Shown here: positions 31,795-40,744 of the stretch, piece after piece
How positions within the stretch are numbered: position 1 is the first letter of the stretch
Layout of the letters: the number at the start of each line of letters is the position of its first letter
Source: Sphingobium yanoikuyae
Lineage (GTDB): Bacteria; Pseudomonadota; Alphaproteobacteria; Sphingomonadales; Sphingomonadaceae
Direction: 5' to 3'
DNA length: 64,000 bases
Assembly: GCF_013001025.1 (NCBI RefSeq)
Contig: NZ_CP053021.1
Location: 3,996,001 to 4,060,000 of the forward strand
Notes under the pieces: generated by a model
What the model saw: the letters and a program-made list of their open reading frames with translations, nothing else
Told to the model about the DNA's origin: nothing
Database searches by the model: none
Made by a program: the position numbers and the translations under genes

Positions 31795-33837
31795 ATGAAG
31801 TTCCTCCTGATGGGCGCTGCCGCCACCGGCCTCGCGCTCGCCGCGACCGTGGCCCATGCCGACCAGCCCGCCACCACGACCGCCGCTGCCCCGGCCGCCA
31901 AGCCGACCTATGGCACTTACGGCTTCGACACCGCCGGCATGGACAGCTCGGTCAAGCCCGGCGACGATTTCTATGAATATGCCAACGGCACCTGGCTGAA
32001 GAACACGCCGATCCCGGCGGACAAGTCCAACTATGGCGCCTTCACCGTGCTGGACGAGCTGTCGCAGAAGCGCACCCGCGAGATATTGGACGGCGCCAAG
32101 ACCGATCCGAACAGCAAGATCGGCGTCGCCTATGCGACCTATCTGGACTCGGCGGCGGTCGAGGCGAAGGGCCTTGCCCCGATCAAGCCCTGGCTCGCCG
32201 AGATCGGCGCGGTCAAGGATCTGAAGGCCTATGCCGCCCTGTCCGGCAAGGCGGCGCGCGCCGGCGTGCGCGGCCCGTTCCGCTTCTATGTCGGTCAGGA
32301 CGACAAGGATCCCGAAACCTACATTCTCTCGATGATGCAGGGTGGCCTGGGCCTGCCCGACCGCGACTATTATCTCGACCAGGGCGAGAAGATGGCGGCG
32401 ATCCGCACCGCCTATGTCGCCCATCTCGAACAGATGCTGACCTTGCTGGGCGAGCCCAATGCCAAGGCGCGCGCCGCCGCGCTGATGGCGTTCGAGACCG
32501 AGATCGCCAAGGTTCACTGGACCCAGGTCGACAGCCGCGATGCGGACAAGACCTATAACAAGATGAGCCTCGCGGCGCTGCAGAAGGCTGCGCCCGGTTT
32601 CGACTTTGCCGCCTATTTCGGCGCCGTCGGCCTCAAGCCCACCGACCTGCTGGTTGCCCAGCCCTCCGCGGTCACCGGCGAAGCCGCGCTGATCGCGAAG
32701 GCGCCGATCGGCGTGCTGAAGGACAGCCTGCTGCTGCGCAGCGTCCACAGCTATGCCGATTATCTGCCCGACAATATCGCCAGCGCCGATTTCGCCTTTT
32801 TCGGCACTACCCTGTCGGGCACGCCCGAGCGCGAGGAGCGCTGGAAGCGCGGCGTGACCTTCCTCAAGGAGTCGCTGGGTGAGGAAGTCGGCAAGGTCTA
32901 TGTCGCCAAATATTTTCCGCCTGAAACCAAGGCGGCGATGGACCAGCTGGTCAAGAATGTCCTGTCGGCCATGGGGCGCCGCATCGATGGCCTGCCGTGG
33001 ATGAGCGACGAGGCCAAGGCCCGCGCCCACAAGAAGCTGGCCGCCTTCACGCCCAAGATCGGCTATCCCGATCGCTGGCGCGACTATAGCGGCCTGACCA
33101 TCAAATCGGGCGATCTGTTCGGCAATGCGATGCGGTCGAACCAGTTCGACTTCGACTATAATGTCGGCAAGCTGGGCAAGCCCATCTATCGCTGGGAATG
33201 GGGCATGACCCCGATGGAGATCAACGCCTATGCCAATTTCGGCATGGTCGAGATCGTCTTCCCCGCCGCCATCCTTCAACCGCCCTTCTTTGACCCGAAT
33301 GCCGATCCGGCAGTCAATTATGGCGGCATCGGCGCGGTGATCGGTCATGAACTCAGCCATCATTTCGACGACCAGGGCGCGAAATATGACGAGACCGGCA
33401 AGCTCAACCAGTGGTGGACCGATCAGGATGTCGCCAATTTCAAGGCACTGACCGCCAAGCTTGGCGCTCAATATGACGCCTATGAACCCTTCCCCGGCGC
33501 GCATGTGAAGGGCGCCTTTACCATGGGCGAGAATATCGGCGATCTGGGCGGCCTGGCCGTCGCGCTCGACGCCTATCATGCCTCGCTGGGCGGCAAGGCC
33601 GCGCCGGTGATCGACGGCATGACCGGCGACCAGCGCTTCTTCCTGGGCTGGGCGCAGGTGTGGCGCCGCAATTATCGCGAGGCCAATCTGCGCCAGCGTC
33701 TGGTCACCGATCCGCATGCGCCGTCGCAATATCGCGCCGACATCGTGCGCAATTTCGATGCCTGGTATGATGCATTCAAGCCCGCGCCGGGCGGCAAGAT
33801 CTATCTCGATCCCAAGGATCGCGTGAAGATCTGGTAA
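31795..33837 (+). CDS. M13-family zinc metallopeptidase (neprilysin/PepO-like), exported
   Basis: The 680-residue endopeptidase has a signal peptide (MKFLLMGAAATGLALAATVAHA). The N-terminal M13 domain includes VKPGDDFYEYANGTWL and the C-terminal catalytic domain NAYANFGMVEIVFPAAILQPPFFD. The zinc site is intact: H518-E519-x-x-H522 in VIGHELSHHFDDQG, and E579 in MGENIGDLGGL. The C-terminus keeps the CxxW-type end as VKIW, common for bacterial PepO homologues. It probably degrades peptides in the periplasm. ATG 31795 has AAGGGA upstream. Confidence 0.95.
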   Translation: MKFLLMGAAATGLALAATVAHADQPATTTAAAPAAKPTYGTYGFDTAGMDSSVKPGDDFYEYANGTWLKNTPIPADKSNYGAFTVLDELSQKRTREILDGAKTDPNSKIGVAYATYLDSAAVEAKGLAPIKPWLAEIGAVKDLKAYAALSGKAARAGVRGPFRFYVGQDDKDPETYILSMMQGGLGLPDRDYYLDQGEKMAAIRTAYVAHLEQMLTLLGEPNAKARAAALMAFETEIAKVHWTQVDSRDADKTYNKMSLAALQKAAPGFDFAAYFGAVGLKPTDLLVAQPSAVTGEAALIAKAPIGVLKDSLLLRSVHSYADYLPDNIASADFAFFGTTLSGTPEREERWKRGVTFLKESLGEEVGKVYVAKYFPPETKAAMDQLVKNVLSAMGRRIDGLPWMSDEAKARAHKKLAAFTPKIGYPDRWRDYSGLTIKSGDLFGNAMRSNQFDFDYNVGKLGKPIYRWEWGMTPMEINAYANFGMVEIVFPAAILQPPFFDPNADPAVNYGGIGAVIGHELSHHFDDQGAKYDETGKLNQWWTDQDVANFKALTAKLGAQYDAYEPFPGAHVKGAFTMGENIGDLGGLAVALDAYHASLGGKAAPVIDGMTGDQRFFLGWAQVWRRNYREANLRQRLVTDPHAPSQYRADIVRNFDAWYDAFKPAPGGKIYLDPKDRVKIW

Positions 33838-33850
33838 GCAGAATCGGAGA

Positions 33851-33877
33851 GGGGCCGCTCACCGGGCGGCCCTTTTT
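33851..33877 (+). terminator. Intrinsic terminator after the M13 peptidase gene
   Basis: GGGCCG (33852-33857) pairs with CGGCCC (33867-33872), followed by five T. Confidence 0.85.
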
Positions 33878-34042
33878 CGTTGCGGCATAGAAATGAGGCC
33901 CGCGACCGATCGTTTCCCCTTCGCGACCGGCTGACGGGAACTTTTCCGCCATCTTTCTAATGCCACGCTTCATCCTGTCCGGACTTTTCCCCCGCCTGCT
34001 TTGTCCACAGCTTTGGGCGGTAGCAAAGCCAAGGAGAAGCAC

Positions 34043-34453
34043 ATGACGGGTCTCAACCTTTCGAACATCATCAAAACCGGTGTCGCGTCCGTCGCGCTGC
34101 TGGCAGCCTATTCCGTGTCGGCGCAGACGCCTGCCGCCCCCGCAGCATCGGCCCCCGCCGCCGGCGCCAGCAATTTCAGCGATGCCGACATCAAGCAGTT
34201 TGCCGCCGCCGCCGTCGAAGTGACCAAGATTCAGTCGGACAATGCGATTGCCGCCGCGGAAAAGCAGCCCAAGATGCTGGCTGCGCTGCAGTCGAAGGGC
34301 ATTCCGCCCGAAAAGTTCAACGCCATCGGCCAGGCTGCGGCCGCCGATCCGGCCCTGCAGCAGCGGATTCAGGCTGCCGCGGGCACGCCAGCCCCGGCCG
34401 CGCCCGCCAGCCCGGCGACCCCGGCTGATCCGGCAACCCCGCCGCAGCAATAA
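34043..34453 (+). CDS. DUF4168 exported protein
   Basis: The 136-residue protein has a signal peptide (IIKTGVASVALLAAYSVSA), a DUF4168-like helical core (FSDADIKQFAAAAVEVTKIQSDN ... GIPPEKFNAIGQAAAADPALQQRI) and a Pro/Ala-rich tail. Short helical domains of this type are secreted and of unknown function. AAGGAG precedes ATG 34043. A strong hairpin follows the stop. Confidence 0.8.
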   Translation: MTGLNLSNIIKTGVASVALLAAYSVSAQTPAAPAASAPAAGASNFSDADIKQFAAAAVEVTKIQSDNAIAAAEKQPKMLAALQSKGIPPEKFNAIGQAAAADPALQQRIQAAAGTPAPAAPASPATPADPATPPQQ

Positions 34454-34464
34454 GCATATTTGGC

Positions 34465-34502
34465 ACGGGAATGGCGGGTTCTCCCTTGCCCGCCATTCCC
34501 GT
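34465..34502. terminator. Hairpin terminator after the DUF4168 gene
   Basis: ACGGGAATGGCGGG (34465-34478) pairs perfectly with 34489-34502 around a 10-base loop. The T-run is short (TTCT). Confidence 0.7.
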
Positions 34503-34578
34503 TCTGCGATCCGGTTCCCCAGATCGTTGAAAATAAAGGGGGTGACCATGGCGGCTTCGCCTGTCTATGGTCCCGGCC

Positions 34579-36399
34579 ATGCATGAACAGGCCCTTGTAA
34601 TCGCGCTGATCGGCATATTGGGCATCGGCGCCCAATGGATTGCCTGGCGCACCGGCTGGCCCGCCATCGCCCTGATGCTCGCCGCCGGCGTCATCGGTGG
34701 CCCGGTGACCGGCCTTATCGATCCCAAGCTCACTTTTGGCGAACTGCTCGAACCCATGGTGTCGGTGGCGGTCGCCCTGATCCTGTTCGAGGGCGGGCTC
34801 AGCCTCAATTTCCGCGAATTGCGCAAGACCGACGGCGCCGTCACCCGGCTGGTGGTGCTGGGCGCACCGATCGGATGGATATTGGGCGCGCTCGCCCTTT
34901 ACTATGTCGCGGGCCTCGTCTGGCCGGTGGCGATCCTGTTTGCGGGCATTCTTGTGGTGACGGGGCCGACCGTAGTGCTGCCGTTGCTGCGCCAGTCCAA
35001 CGTCGCCGCCCGGCCGCGCGCGATCCTCAAATGGGAAGCGATCGTCAACGATCCGGTCGGCGCGCTGCTCGGCCTTGCCACCTATGAATATCTGCGCCGG
35101 TCGAGCGAGGGCAGCACGCTGGCGGCCGTCATCCTGTCGCTGGTCGCGGCCGCGATCATCGCCGGCCTCATCGGCTGGCTTGCCGCCCGCGCGATCGGCT
35201 GGGCGTTCCAGCGCGGCCATGTGCCGGAATATCTGAAAGCGCCGATCCTGCTGGTCGCGGTGATCGGCGTCTTCGTTCTCTCCAACCTCATCCAGGCGGA
35301 AACCGGCCTCGTCACCGTGACGGTGATGGGCGTGGCGCTTGCCAACATGAAATTCGATTCCCTGCGCGACATCCAGCCGTTCAAGGAAAATGTCACCGTC
35401 CTGCTGATCTCCGGCGTGTTCGTGATCCTGTCGGCTTCGCTCGACCTGGATGTGCTGCGCCAGTTCGAATGGCGCTTCCTCGCCTATCTGCTGGTGCTGC
35501 TGTTCGTCGTCCGCCCGGCGACGGTGCTGCTCAGCCTTGCTTTCTCGCCGGTGCCCTGGAACGAACGGCTGCTGGTCGCCTGGATCGCCCCGCGCGGCAT
35601 CGTCGCGGTCGCCATTTCCGGCCTGTTCGCGCTGCGGCTCGATCGGCTGGGCTATGGCGACGGCGCGATTCTGGTCACCCTGTCCTTCTCGATCGTGGTC
35701 GCGACCATCCTGTTCCATGGCTTCTCGATCAAGCCGGTCGCCCGGCTGCTCAAGGTCACCGGCGCGCAGGACAAGGGGCTGCTGCTGGTCGGCGCCACGC
35801 CCTTCAGCCTCAGCCTTGCCGCCCAGCTGCGCCAGCTGGAGGTGCCGGTGATGATCGCCGACAATAGCTGGCAGCGGCTGGCGCCCGCCCGCCATGGCGG
35901 CATTCCGACCTATCATGGCGAGATATTGGCGGAGGCGACCGAGGAACGGCTGGACCTGACCCAGTTCCAGGTGCTCGCCGCCACGTCGGAGAACGAGGCC
36001 TATAACGCGCTCGTCTGCAACGAATTCGCGCCAGAAGTCGGCCGCGACAATGTCTATCAGCTGGGCGACGCCAGCGACGATCATGATCCGCGCGCGCTGC
36101 CGGAATCGCTGCGTGGCCGCGCCCTGTTCGATTCAGGCCTCGGCGTCGAGGAAATCATGATCCGCGAGGATGCCGGCTGGACCTTCCGCAAGACGCGGAT
36201 CAGCGACCAGTTCGATTTCGAGGCGGCGAAGGCCGACCTGCCGGCCGATGCCGACATGCTGCTGCTGCTCCGCAAGAATGGCACGATGCGCTTCTTCACC
36301 CACGCGTCGCGACCGACGCCACAGCCGGGCGACACCATCCTATCCTATGTGCCGCCCGCATCAAAGACCCGCAAGAAACCGGAAGGAGAGGAGGAATGA
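34579..36399 (+). CDS. Cation:proton antiporter with C-terminal TrkA/RCK-type domain
   Basis: The 606-residue protein has about 12 membrane helices (residues 1-395) of the Na_H_Exchanger family: ALILFEGGLSLNFREL, VTGPTVVLPLLRQSN, LKWEAIVNDPVGALLG (the ND ion-binding pair) and WIAPRGIVAVAISGLFAL. A soluble part then has a TrkA-N-like Rossmann fold (KGLLLVGATPFSLSLAAQLRQLEVPVMIAD) and a C-terminal domain. The layout resembles nucleotide-gated K+/H+ or Na+/H+ antiporters. ATG 34579 is chosen over ATG 34567, four codons upstream; neither has a strong ribosome binding site. The next gene overlaps its stop by 4 bp. Confidence 0.9.
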   Translation: MHEQALVIALIGILGIGAQWIAWRTGWPAIALMLAAGVIGGPVTGLIDPKLTFGELLEPMVSVAVALILFEGGLSLNFRELRKTDGAVTRLVVLGAPIGWILGALALYYVAGLVWPVAILFAGILVVTGPTVVLPLLRQSNVAARPRAILKWEAIVNDPVGALLGLATYEYLRRSSEGSTLAAVILSLVAAAIIAGLIGWLAARAIGWAFQRGHVPEYLKAPILLVAVIGVFVLSNLIQAETGLVTVTVMGVALANMKFDSLRDIQPFKENVTVLLISGVFVILSASLDLDVLRQFEWRFLAYLLVLLFVVRPATVLLSLAFSPVPWNERLLVAWIAPRGIVAVAISGLFALRLDRLGYGDGAILVTLSFSIVVATILFHGFSIKPVARLLKVTGAQDKGLLLVGATPFSLSLAAQLRQLEVPVMIADNSWQRLAPARHGGIPTYHGEILAEATEERLDLTQFQVLAATSENEAYNALVCNEFAPEVGRDNVYQLGDASDDHDPRALPESLRGRALFDSGLGVEEIMIREDAGWTFRKTRISDQFDFEAAKADLPADADMLLLLRKNGTMRFFTHASRPTPQPGDTILSYVPPASKTRKKPEGEEE

Positions 36400-37019
36400 G
36401 GAGGCTCGCCCCCGCGCTGGCGCTGTGCGTCATGCTGGCGGCCTGTGATCGGCCCGCAGGCAATGCTGTTGATAACGTAGCCAACGCAGCCAATGCGTTG
36501 GGCAATGATATAGCCGCGAACGAGGCCGATAACGTCGCCGAGCCGGTCCGCTCGATCCTGCGCCCCGAAGTGGCCGAACCCGAAGCGCCGAAGATCGAAC
36601 CGCTCGACGCTACCATCGCCTTTGGCACGTCCGGGCTGAAGCTGGACGATGCCGCCCGCGCCGCGCTCGATACGCTGGTCGAAACCCCGGCGATCAAGAC
36701 CGGCGGGGCGATCACGTTGCGCGGCCATAGCGACAGCAAGGGCAATGACGGCGACAATCGCGTAGCCTCCCGCATCCGGGCCGAGGCGGTCGAGGCCTAT
36801 CTGGTCGAAAAGGGCATCGCCAAGGATCGCATCAGCCTGATCGCGCTGGGCGAAACCCGGCCGGTCGCGCCCAATGCCAAGGAGGATGGCAGCGACGATC
36901 CCGAAGGTCGGGCGAAGAATCGCCGGGTGGACATCCATGTCGCGGTGCCCACGGTCGTGGTGCCGACGGCGGCGGTGTTGCCCAGCATCTCGCCGGTGGA
37001 TCGCAAGGACAAACCATAG
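36396..37019 (+). CDS. OmpA-family lipoprotein
   Basis: The 207-residue protein starts with a lipoprotein signal (RRLAPALALCVMLAAC, lipobox LAAC), then an Asn/Ala-rich spacer. An OmpA-C peptidoglycan-binding domain follows: AITLRGHSDSKGNDGDNRVASRIRAEAVEAYLVEKGIAKDRISLIALGETRP and EGRAKNRRVDIHV with the conserved NRRVDI. It would tether the outer membrane to the wall. It overlaps the antiporter stop (ATGA), so the two genes are translationally coupled, which suggests an envelope-linked role for the antiporter. Confidence 0.88.
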   Translation: MRRLAPALALCVMLAACDRPAGNAVDNVANAANALGNDIAANEADNVAEPVRSILRPEVAEPEAPKIEPLDATIAFGTSGLKLDDAARAALDTLVETPAIKTGGAITLRGHSDSKGNDGDNRVASRIRAEAVEAYLVEKGIAKDRISLIALGETRPVAPNAKEDGSDDPEGRAKNRRVDIHVAVPTVVVPTAAVLPSISPVDRKDKP

Positions 37020-37051
37020 CCTTGGCCGCCGATCGGGCGTAGGGGACGCCG

Positions 37052-38341
37052 ATGACCTCTCCTGTCTGGCACCCCTTCACCCAGCACGGCCTCAACGAGC
37101 CCATCCCCCATGTCGTCCGGGCGGAGGGCGCGACCCTCCATCTGGCCGATGGCAGCAGCCTGATTGACGGCATTTCCAGCTGGTGGGTGACGACCCATGG
37201 CCATTGCCATCCGCGCATCGCCGCCGCCATCGCGCGCCAGGCCGGGCAGCTTGATCAGTTGATCTTCGCGGGCTACACCCATGAACCGGCGGAGGCGGTC
37301 GCGCGCGGCCTGGTCGATCTCATGCCGCAGGCGCCGGGGCGCGATCCCCTGGCCCATGTCTTCTTTTCCGACAGCGGATCGACCGCCGTGGAAGTCGCGC
37401 TCAAGATGGCGCTCGGCTACTGGCATAATCGCGCGCTCGACGGGCTGGACGAGGCGCGCAGCCACATCCTGGTGCTGGAACATAGCTATCATGGCGATAC
37501 CATCGGCGCGATGTCGATCGGTGAGCGTGGTATCTATAATGCCGCCTGGACGCCGTTGCTGTTCGATGTCGGCACTATCCCTTTCCCGCATCCCGGTCGC
37601 GAGCAGGAGACGCTTGCCGCATTGGAGACGGCCTGCGCCGATCACCCGGCCGCCTTCATCGTCGAACCCCTGATCCTGGGAGCCGGGGGGATGCTGATCT
37701 ATCCGCCCCATGTGCTGCGGGCGATGGCCGATATCTGCGCGCGCCACGATGTGCTGTTCATCGCGGACGAGGTGATGACCGGCTGGGGCCGCACCGGCAC
37801 GCTGTTCGCCTGCGAGCAGGCGGGCGTGGTGCCCGACATCATGGCTGTGGCCAAGGGGATTACCGGCGGCGCCATTCCGCTCGCCGCGACGCTGGCGACC
37901 CAGCGCATCTTCGAAGCGCATCGCTCGACCGACCGGGCGCGACTCTTCTACCATTCGTCCAGCTACACCGCGAATGCGATCGCCTGTGCCGCTGCTGCTG
38001 AAAATCTCGCCATCTGGGCCGAAGAGGATGTGCGCGGACGGATTGCTGCGCTGACGCAGGGCATCACCGATCGGCTGGCCTTGCTGGCCGGCCACCCCGC
38101 CTTTGCCAACCCGCGGCAGATCGGCACGATCATGGCAATCGACCTGGTAGCGGCCGATGCTGGCTATCTGTCGGACCTCGCGCCGCGCCTGCGTGCCTTC
38201 TTCCTGGAACGGGGCCTCTTGCTAAGGCCGCTTGGCAACACCATCTACCTCATGCCGCCCTATTGCATCGATGCGCAGCAGCTCGATGCCGTCTTCGCGG
38301 CCCTCGTCGCAGCCGGTGATTATTTCGGTTCTGCGTCCTGA
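37052..38341 (+). CDS. bioA: Adenosylmethionine-8-amino-7-oxononanoate aminotransferase
   Basis: BioA (429 residues) transfers an amino group from SAM to KAPA to give DAPA. It is a class III PLP aminotransferase: WHPFTQHGLNEPIPHVVRAEGATLHLADG, SSWWVTTHGHCHP, FSDSGSTAVEVALKMA, HSYHGDT, FIADEVMTGWGRTG and the Schiff-base Lys K268 in AVAKGITGGAIPLA. The WHPFTQ N-terminus is diagnostic for BioA. It is separated from bioFD by an M13 peptidase, a DUF4168 gene and the antiporter pair. Confidence 0.95.
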   Translation: MTSPVWHPFTQHGLNEPIPHVVRAEGATLHLADGSSLIDGISSWWVTTHGHCHPRIAAAIARQAGQLDQLIFAGYTHEPAEAVARGLVDLMPQAPGRDPLAHVFFSDSGSTAVEVALKMALGYWHNRALDGLDEARSHILVLEHSYHGDTIGAMSIGERGIYNAAWTPLLFDVGTIPFPHPGREQETLAALETACADHPAAFIVEPLILGAGGMLIYPPHVLRAMADICARHDVLFIADEVMTGWGRTGTLFACEQAGVVPDIMAVAKGITGGAIPLAATLATQRIFEAHRSTDRARLFYHSSSYTANAIACAAAAENLAIWAEEDVRGRIAALTQGITDRLALLAGHPAFANPRQIGTIMAIDLVAADAGYLSDLAPRLRAFFLERGLLLRPLGNTIYLMPPYCIDAQQLDAVFAALVAAGDYFGSAS

Positions 38342-38398
38342 CTTCCATTTTCCACGTTTTGGCGCTATGGCGGCGCGATTTTTCGATTCTGGGATATT

Positions 38399-38617
38399 AT
38401 GGCCAAAGAAGAACTGCTTGAAATGCGCGGACAGGTTGTGGAGCTTCTCCCCAACGCCATGTTCCGCGTGCGCCTTGAGAATGATCATGAAATTCTCGGC
38501 CACACCGCTGGCAAGATGCGCAAGAACCGCATCCGCGTGCTGGTCGGTGACGAAGTGCTGGTCGAACTGACCCCCTACGACCTGACCAAGGGTCGGATCA
38601 CCTACCGCTTCAAATAA
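38399..38617 (+). CDS. infA: Translation initiation factor IF-1
   Basis: IF-1 (72 residues) occupies the A-site during initiation. The OB-fold sequence [71 protein letters not shown] is essentially full length and canonical. It begins a conserved run, infA-maf-rng-yacG-tRNA-Phe, with 12 bp before maf. Confidence 0.98.
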   Translation: MAKEELLEMRGQVVELLPNAMFRVRLENDHEILGHTAGKMRKNRIRVLVGDEVLVELTPYDLTKGRITYRFK

Positions 38618-38629
38618 GCCGCATTTTCG

Positions 38630-39217
38630 ATGCGACTCATTCTAGCTTCGGCTTCCCCCAGACGGCGTGACCTTCTGGGGCAGATTGGCGTGCTTCCTGA
38701 TGCCGTCGATCCTGCGGACATTGACGAAACCCCGCGCAAGGCCGAATTGCCGGCCGCCTATGCTGCGCGTGTCGCCGCCGAAAAGGGCGCGCTGGTCGCT
38801 GCCCGTCATCCCGGCGCGCTGATCCTGTCGGGCGACACGGTGGTGGCCGCCGGCCGCCGCATTCTGCCCAAGGCGGAAAGCGAGGCGGAGGTCCGCGCCT
38901 GTCTCGACCTGCTGTCGGGGCGCCGGCACCGCGTCTACAGCGCCATCACCCTGATCGACGCTGCGGGCGTGGCACGGCATCGCCTGTCGACCAGCATCGT
39001 CATCTTCAAGCGGCTGGAGCGCAGCGAGATCGACCGCTATATTGCCAGCGGCGAAGGGCTGGGCAAGGCGGGTGGCTACGCCATTCAGGGTCGCGCTGCG
39101 GGTCTGATCCGCAGCATCCAGGGCAGCCATAGCGCGATCATGGGCCTGCCGCTTTACGAAACCCGCACGCTGCTAGAGGCAGCGGGCTATCCATTGGACC
39201 GTCGGGATTTCGAGTGA
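38630..39217 (+). CDS. maf: Maf-like nucleoside triphosphate pyrophosphatase
   Basis: The 195-residue Maf protein hydrolyses non-canonical nucleotides (dTTP/UTP- or m7GTP-type) to monophosphates. LILASASPRRRDLLGQIG is the family N-terminus, ILSGDTVVAAGRRILPKAESEAEV the catalytic region and KAGGYAIQGRAAGLIRSIQGSHSAIMGLPLYET the C-terminal signature. It follows infA by 12 bp. A second Maf paralogue is common; the exact substrate is not assigned here. Confidence 0.95.
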   Translation: MRLILASASPRRRDLLGQIGVLPDAVDPADIDETPRKAELPAAYAARVAAEKGALVAARHPGALILSGDTVVAAGRRILPKAESEAEVRACLDLLSGRRHRVYSAITLIDAAGVARHRLSTSIVIFKRLERSEIDRYIASGEGLGKAGGYAIQGRAAGLIRSIQGSHSAIMGLPLYETRTLLEAAGYPLDRRDFE

Positions 39218-39266
39218 AATGGTACATTTCACGGCTCGGAAATCACGACAAATAGGTAACTGAACG

Positions 39267-40256
39267 ATGGCCGAATGGCTCTATGAAGAAGGCATTGGCG
39301 AGGCCCGTGCTGCGCTGATCGAAAAAGGGCGCATCGTCGAGGCGCTGATCGAGCGCGAAGGCGAGGCCGCCCGCGCCGGGGCCATCCTTCAGGGCCGCCT
39401 GGTCCAGACCATCATTCCGCGCAAGCGCGGTGTCGTGCGCCTGATCTCGGGCGAGGAAGTGCTGATCGAGCCGATCCCGCCCAAGGTGGCCGAGGGCGCC
39501 AATGTGCTGGTCGAAATCTTCCGCGAGGCGATTGCCGAGGAAGGCCGGGGCAAGCGCGCCAAGGGGCGCATCGCCCCGCCCGGTTCCAAGGTCCATCCCG
39601 GCCCCAGCTTGCTGCAGCGGCTGCGCGCCACCGATGTCGCCATCCGCCCCTGTCCCGCCCATGAGGAGGACCGGCTCGAAGCCCTTGGCTGGAGCGAGCT
39701 GATGGAAGAGGCGGTAACCGGCGAGGTCGGTGCCGAGGATGCGGCGCTGCGCATCTTCCTGACCCCCGCGATGATCCTGATCGACATCGACGGCAGCCTG
39801 CCGCCGGCCCAGCTCGGCCCCAAGGGCGCGAAGCTTTCTGCCCAGGCGATCCGTCGCATGGGGCTGGCCGGCTCGATCGGCATCGACCTGCCGACCATGA
39901 ACAACAAGGATGAGCGCATCGTCGCGGCCGCGCAGATCGACAAATATCTGCCGCTGCCGTTCGAGCGGACGGCGGTCAACGGCTTCGGCTTCGTCCAGAT
40001 CATCCGCCGCCGCGAGCGCGCCAATCTGATGGAACTGCTGCGCGAGGATCCGGTGCTGACCGCCGCGCTGGCGCTGCTGCGCCGTGCCGAACGGCATGGC
40101 ACCGGCGGCGCGGCGACGATCACCGGCGCGCCGGCGATCATCGACCTGTTGCACAAGCGTGCCGACTGGATCGAACAGCTTGCCCGCCGTCGTGGTGGCG
40201 AGGTCACGCTGCGCGCCGATTCCGCGCTGTCGCTGGCGGCCGGTCATGTCGCCTAA
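39267..40256 (+). CDS. Ribonuclease E/G family protein, short form
   Basis: The 329-residue protein carries the RNase E/G catalytic fold. It has an N-terminal S1-like segment (GAILQGRLVQTIIPRKRGVVRLISGEEVLIEP), then ILIDIDGSLPPAQ and SIGIDLPTMNNKDER, which supply the two Mg2+-binding Asp positions. The FQIIRRRERANLMELL tail includes the conserved Arg-rich helix. It lacks the Zn-link CPxCxG and the long degradosome scaffold, so it corresponds to the small RNase G-like proteins in the alphaproteobacterial infA-maf-rng-yacG block. yacG overlaps its end by 11 bp. Confidence 0.9.
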   Translation: MAEWLYEEGIGEARAALIEKGRIVEALIEREGEAARAGAILQGRLVQTIIPRKRGVVRLISGEEVLIEPIPPKVAEGANVLVEIFREAIAEEGRGKRAKGRIAPPGSKVHPGPSLLQRLRATDVAIRPCPAHEEDRLEALGWSELMEEAVTGEVGAEDAALRIFLTPAMILIDIDGSLPPAQLGPKGAKLSAQAIRRMGLAGSIGIDLPTMNNKDERIVAAAQIDKYLPLPFERTAVNGFGFVQIIRRRERANLMELLREDPVLTAALALLRRAERHGTGGAATITGAPAIIDLLHKRADWIEQLARRRGGEVTLRADSALSLAAGHVA

Positions 40257-40440
40257 GGCCGGCGCCTGCCCGGTTTGCGGCCAGCCGGCGCAGCCGGAAA
40301 CCCGCCCCTTCTGCGGCAAGGGATGCCGCGATCGCGACCTGCTGCAATGGCTGGGCGAGGGCTATCGCGTGCCCGGCATGCCGGGCGACGAAGCCCTGCA
40401 AAAAAATGATAATTATGGGCTGGACAGCGAGCCGGATTGA
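40246..40440 (+). CDS. yacG: DNA gyrase inhibitor YacG
   Basis: YacG (64 residues) is a small zinc protein that binds GyrB and inhibits gyrase. The four zinc Cys are at CPVCGQP and FCGKGCRDRDLLQWLGEGYRVPG, the standard CPxC...C-x3-C arrangement. The start at ATG 40246 overlaps the RNase gene by 11 bp. tRNA-Phe begins 49 bp after its stop. Confidence 0.95.
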   Translation: MSPKAGACPVCGQPAQPETRPFCGKGCRDRDLLQWLGEGYRVPGMPGDEALQKNDNYGLDSEPD

Positions 40441-40489
40441 CGCCTATAGGCACGCCTCCATCCGGCGGTCACCTCCGCCGAGACCCGAT

Positions 40490-40565
40490 GCCCGGGTAGC
40501 TCAGTTGGTAGAGCATGCGATTGAAAATCGCAGTGTCGGCGGTTCGAATCCGTCCCCGGGCACCA
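40490..40565 (+). tRNA. tRNA-Phe (anticodon GAA), attachment site of a genomic island
   Basis: The 76 bases fold completely: acceptor GCCCGGG/CCCGGGC, D-stem GCTC/GAGC, anticodon stem TGCGA/TCGCA with loop TTGAAAA (anticodon GAA) and T-arm around TTCGAAT, plus encoded CCA. The gene is intact. Its last 17 bases begin a 127-bp sequence that recurs inverted at 43643-43769, and a degenerate copy of its 3' end lies at 45600-45623. It is the integration site of the following island. Confidence 0.97.
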
Positions 40566-40675
40566 TTTGTTCTCATCATATTGAAAACATTGGGAAATCG
40601 TCAGAAAGACGGTCTTCGAACCTTCACTCCCCCGCAGTCCTGCTACACAGTCGGGTAGGCGAAACCGTTGGAAAC
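40549..40675 (+). repeat. 127-bp inverted repeat, left copy, including the tRNA attachment core
   Basis: This stretch starts inside tRNA-Phe (TCCGTCCCCGGGCACCA) and runs into the island. It recurs inverted at 43643-43769 with a single mismatch, in the CCA. It lies directly upstream of the integrase start. Confidence 0.9.
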
Positions 40676-40744
40676 CCTCGGAAAACAAGGGCTACGGGTT
40701 CCAAAAACTGCTACACAAAGCTGCTACACAAACTGCCTTCAGGC

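Noticed and set aside
31411..33729. Minus-strand frame of 772 codons opposite the M13 peptidase gene
   Set aside because: It is a mirror of a clear peptidase with an intact zinc site and has no recognisable domain.
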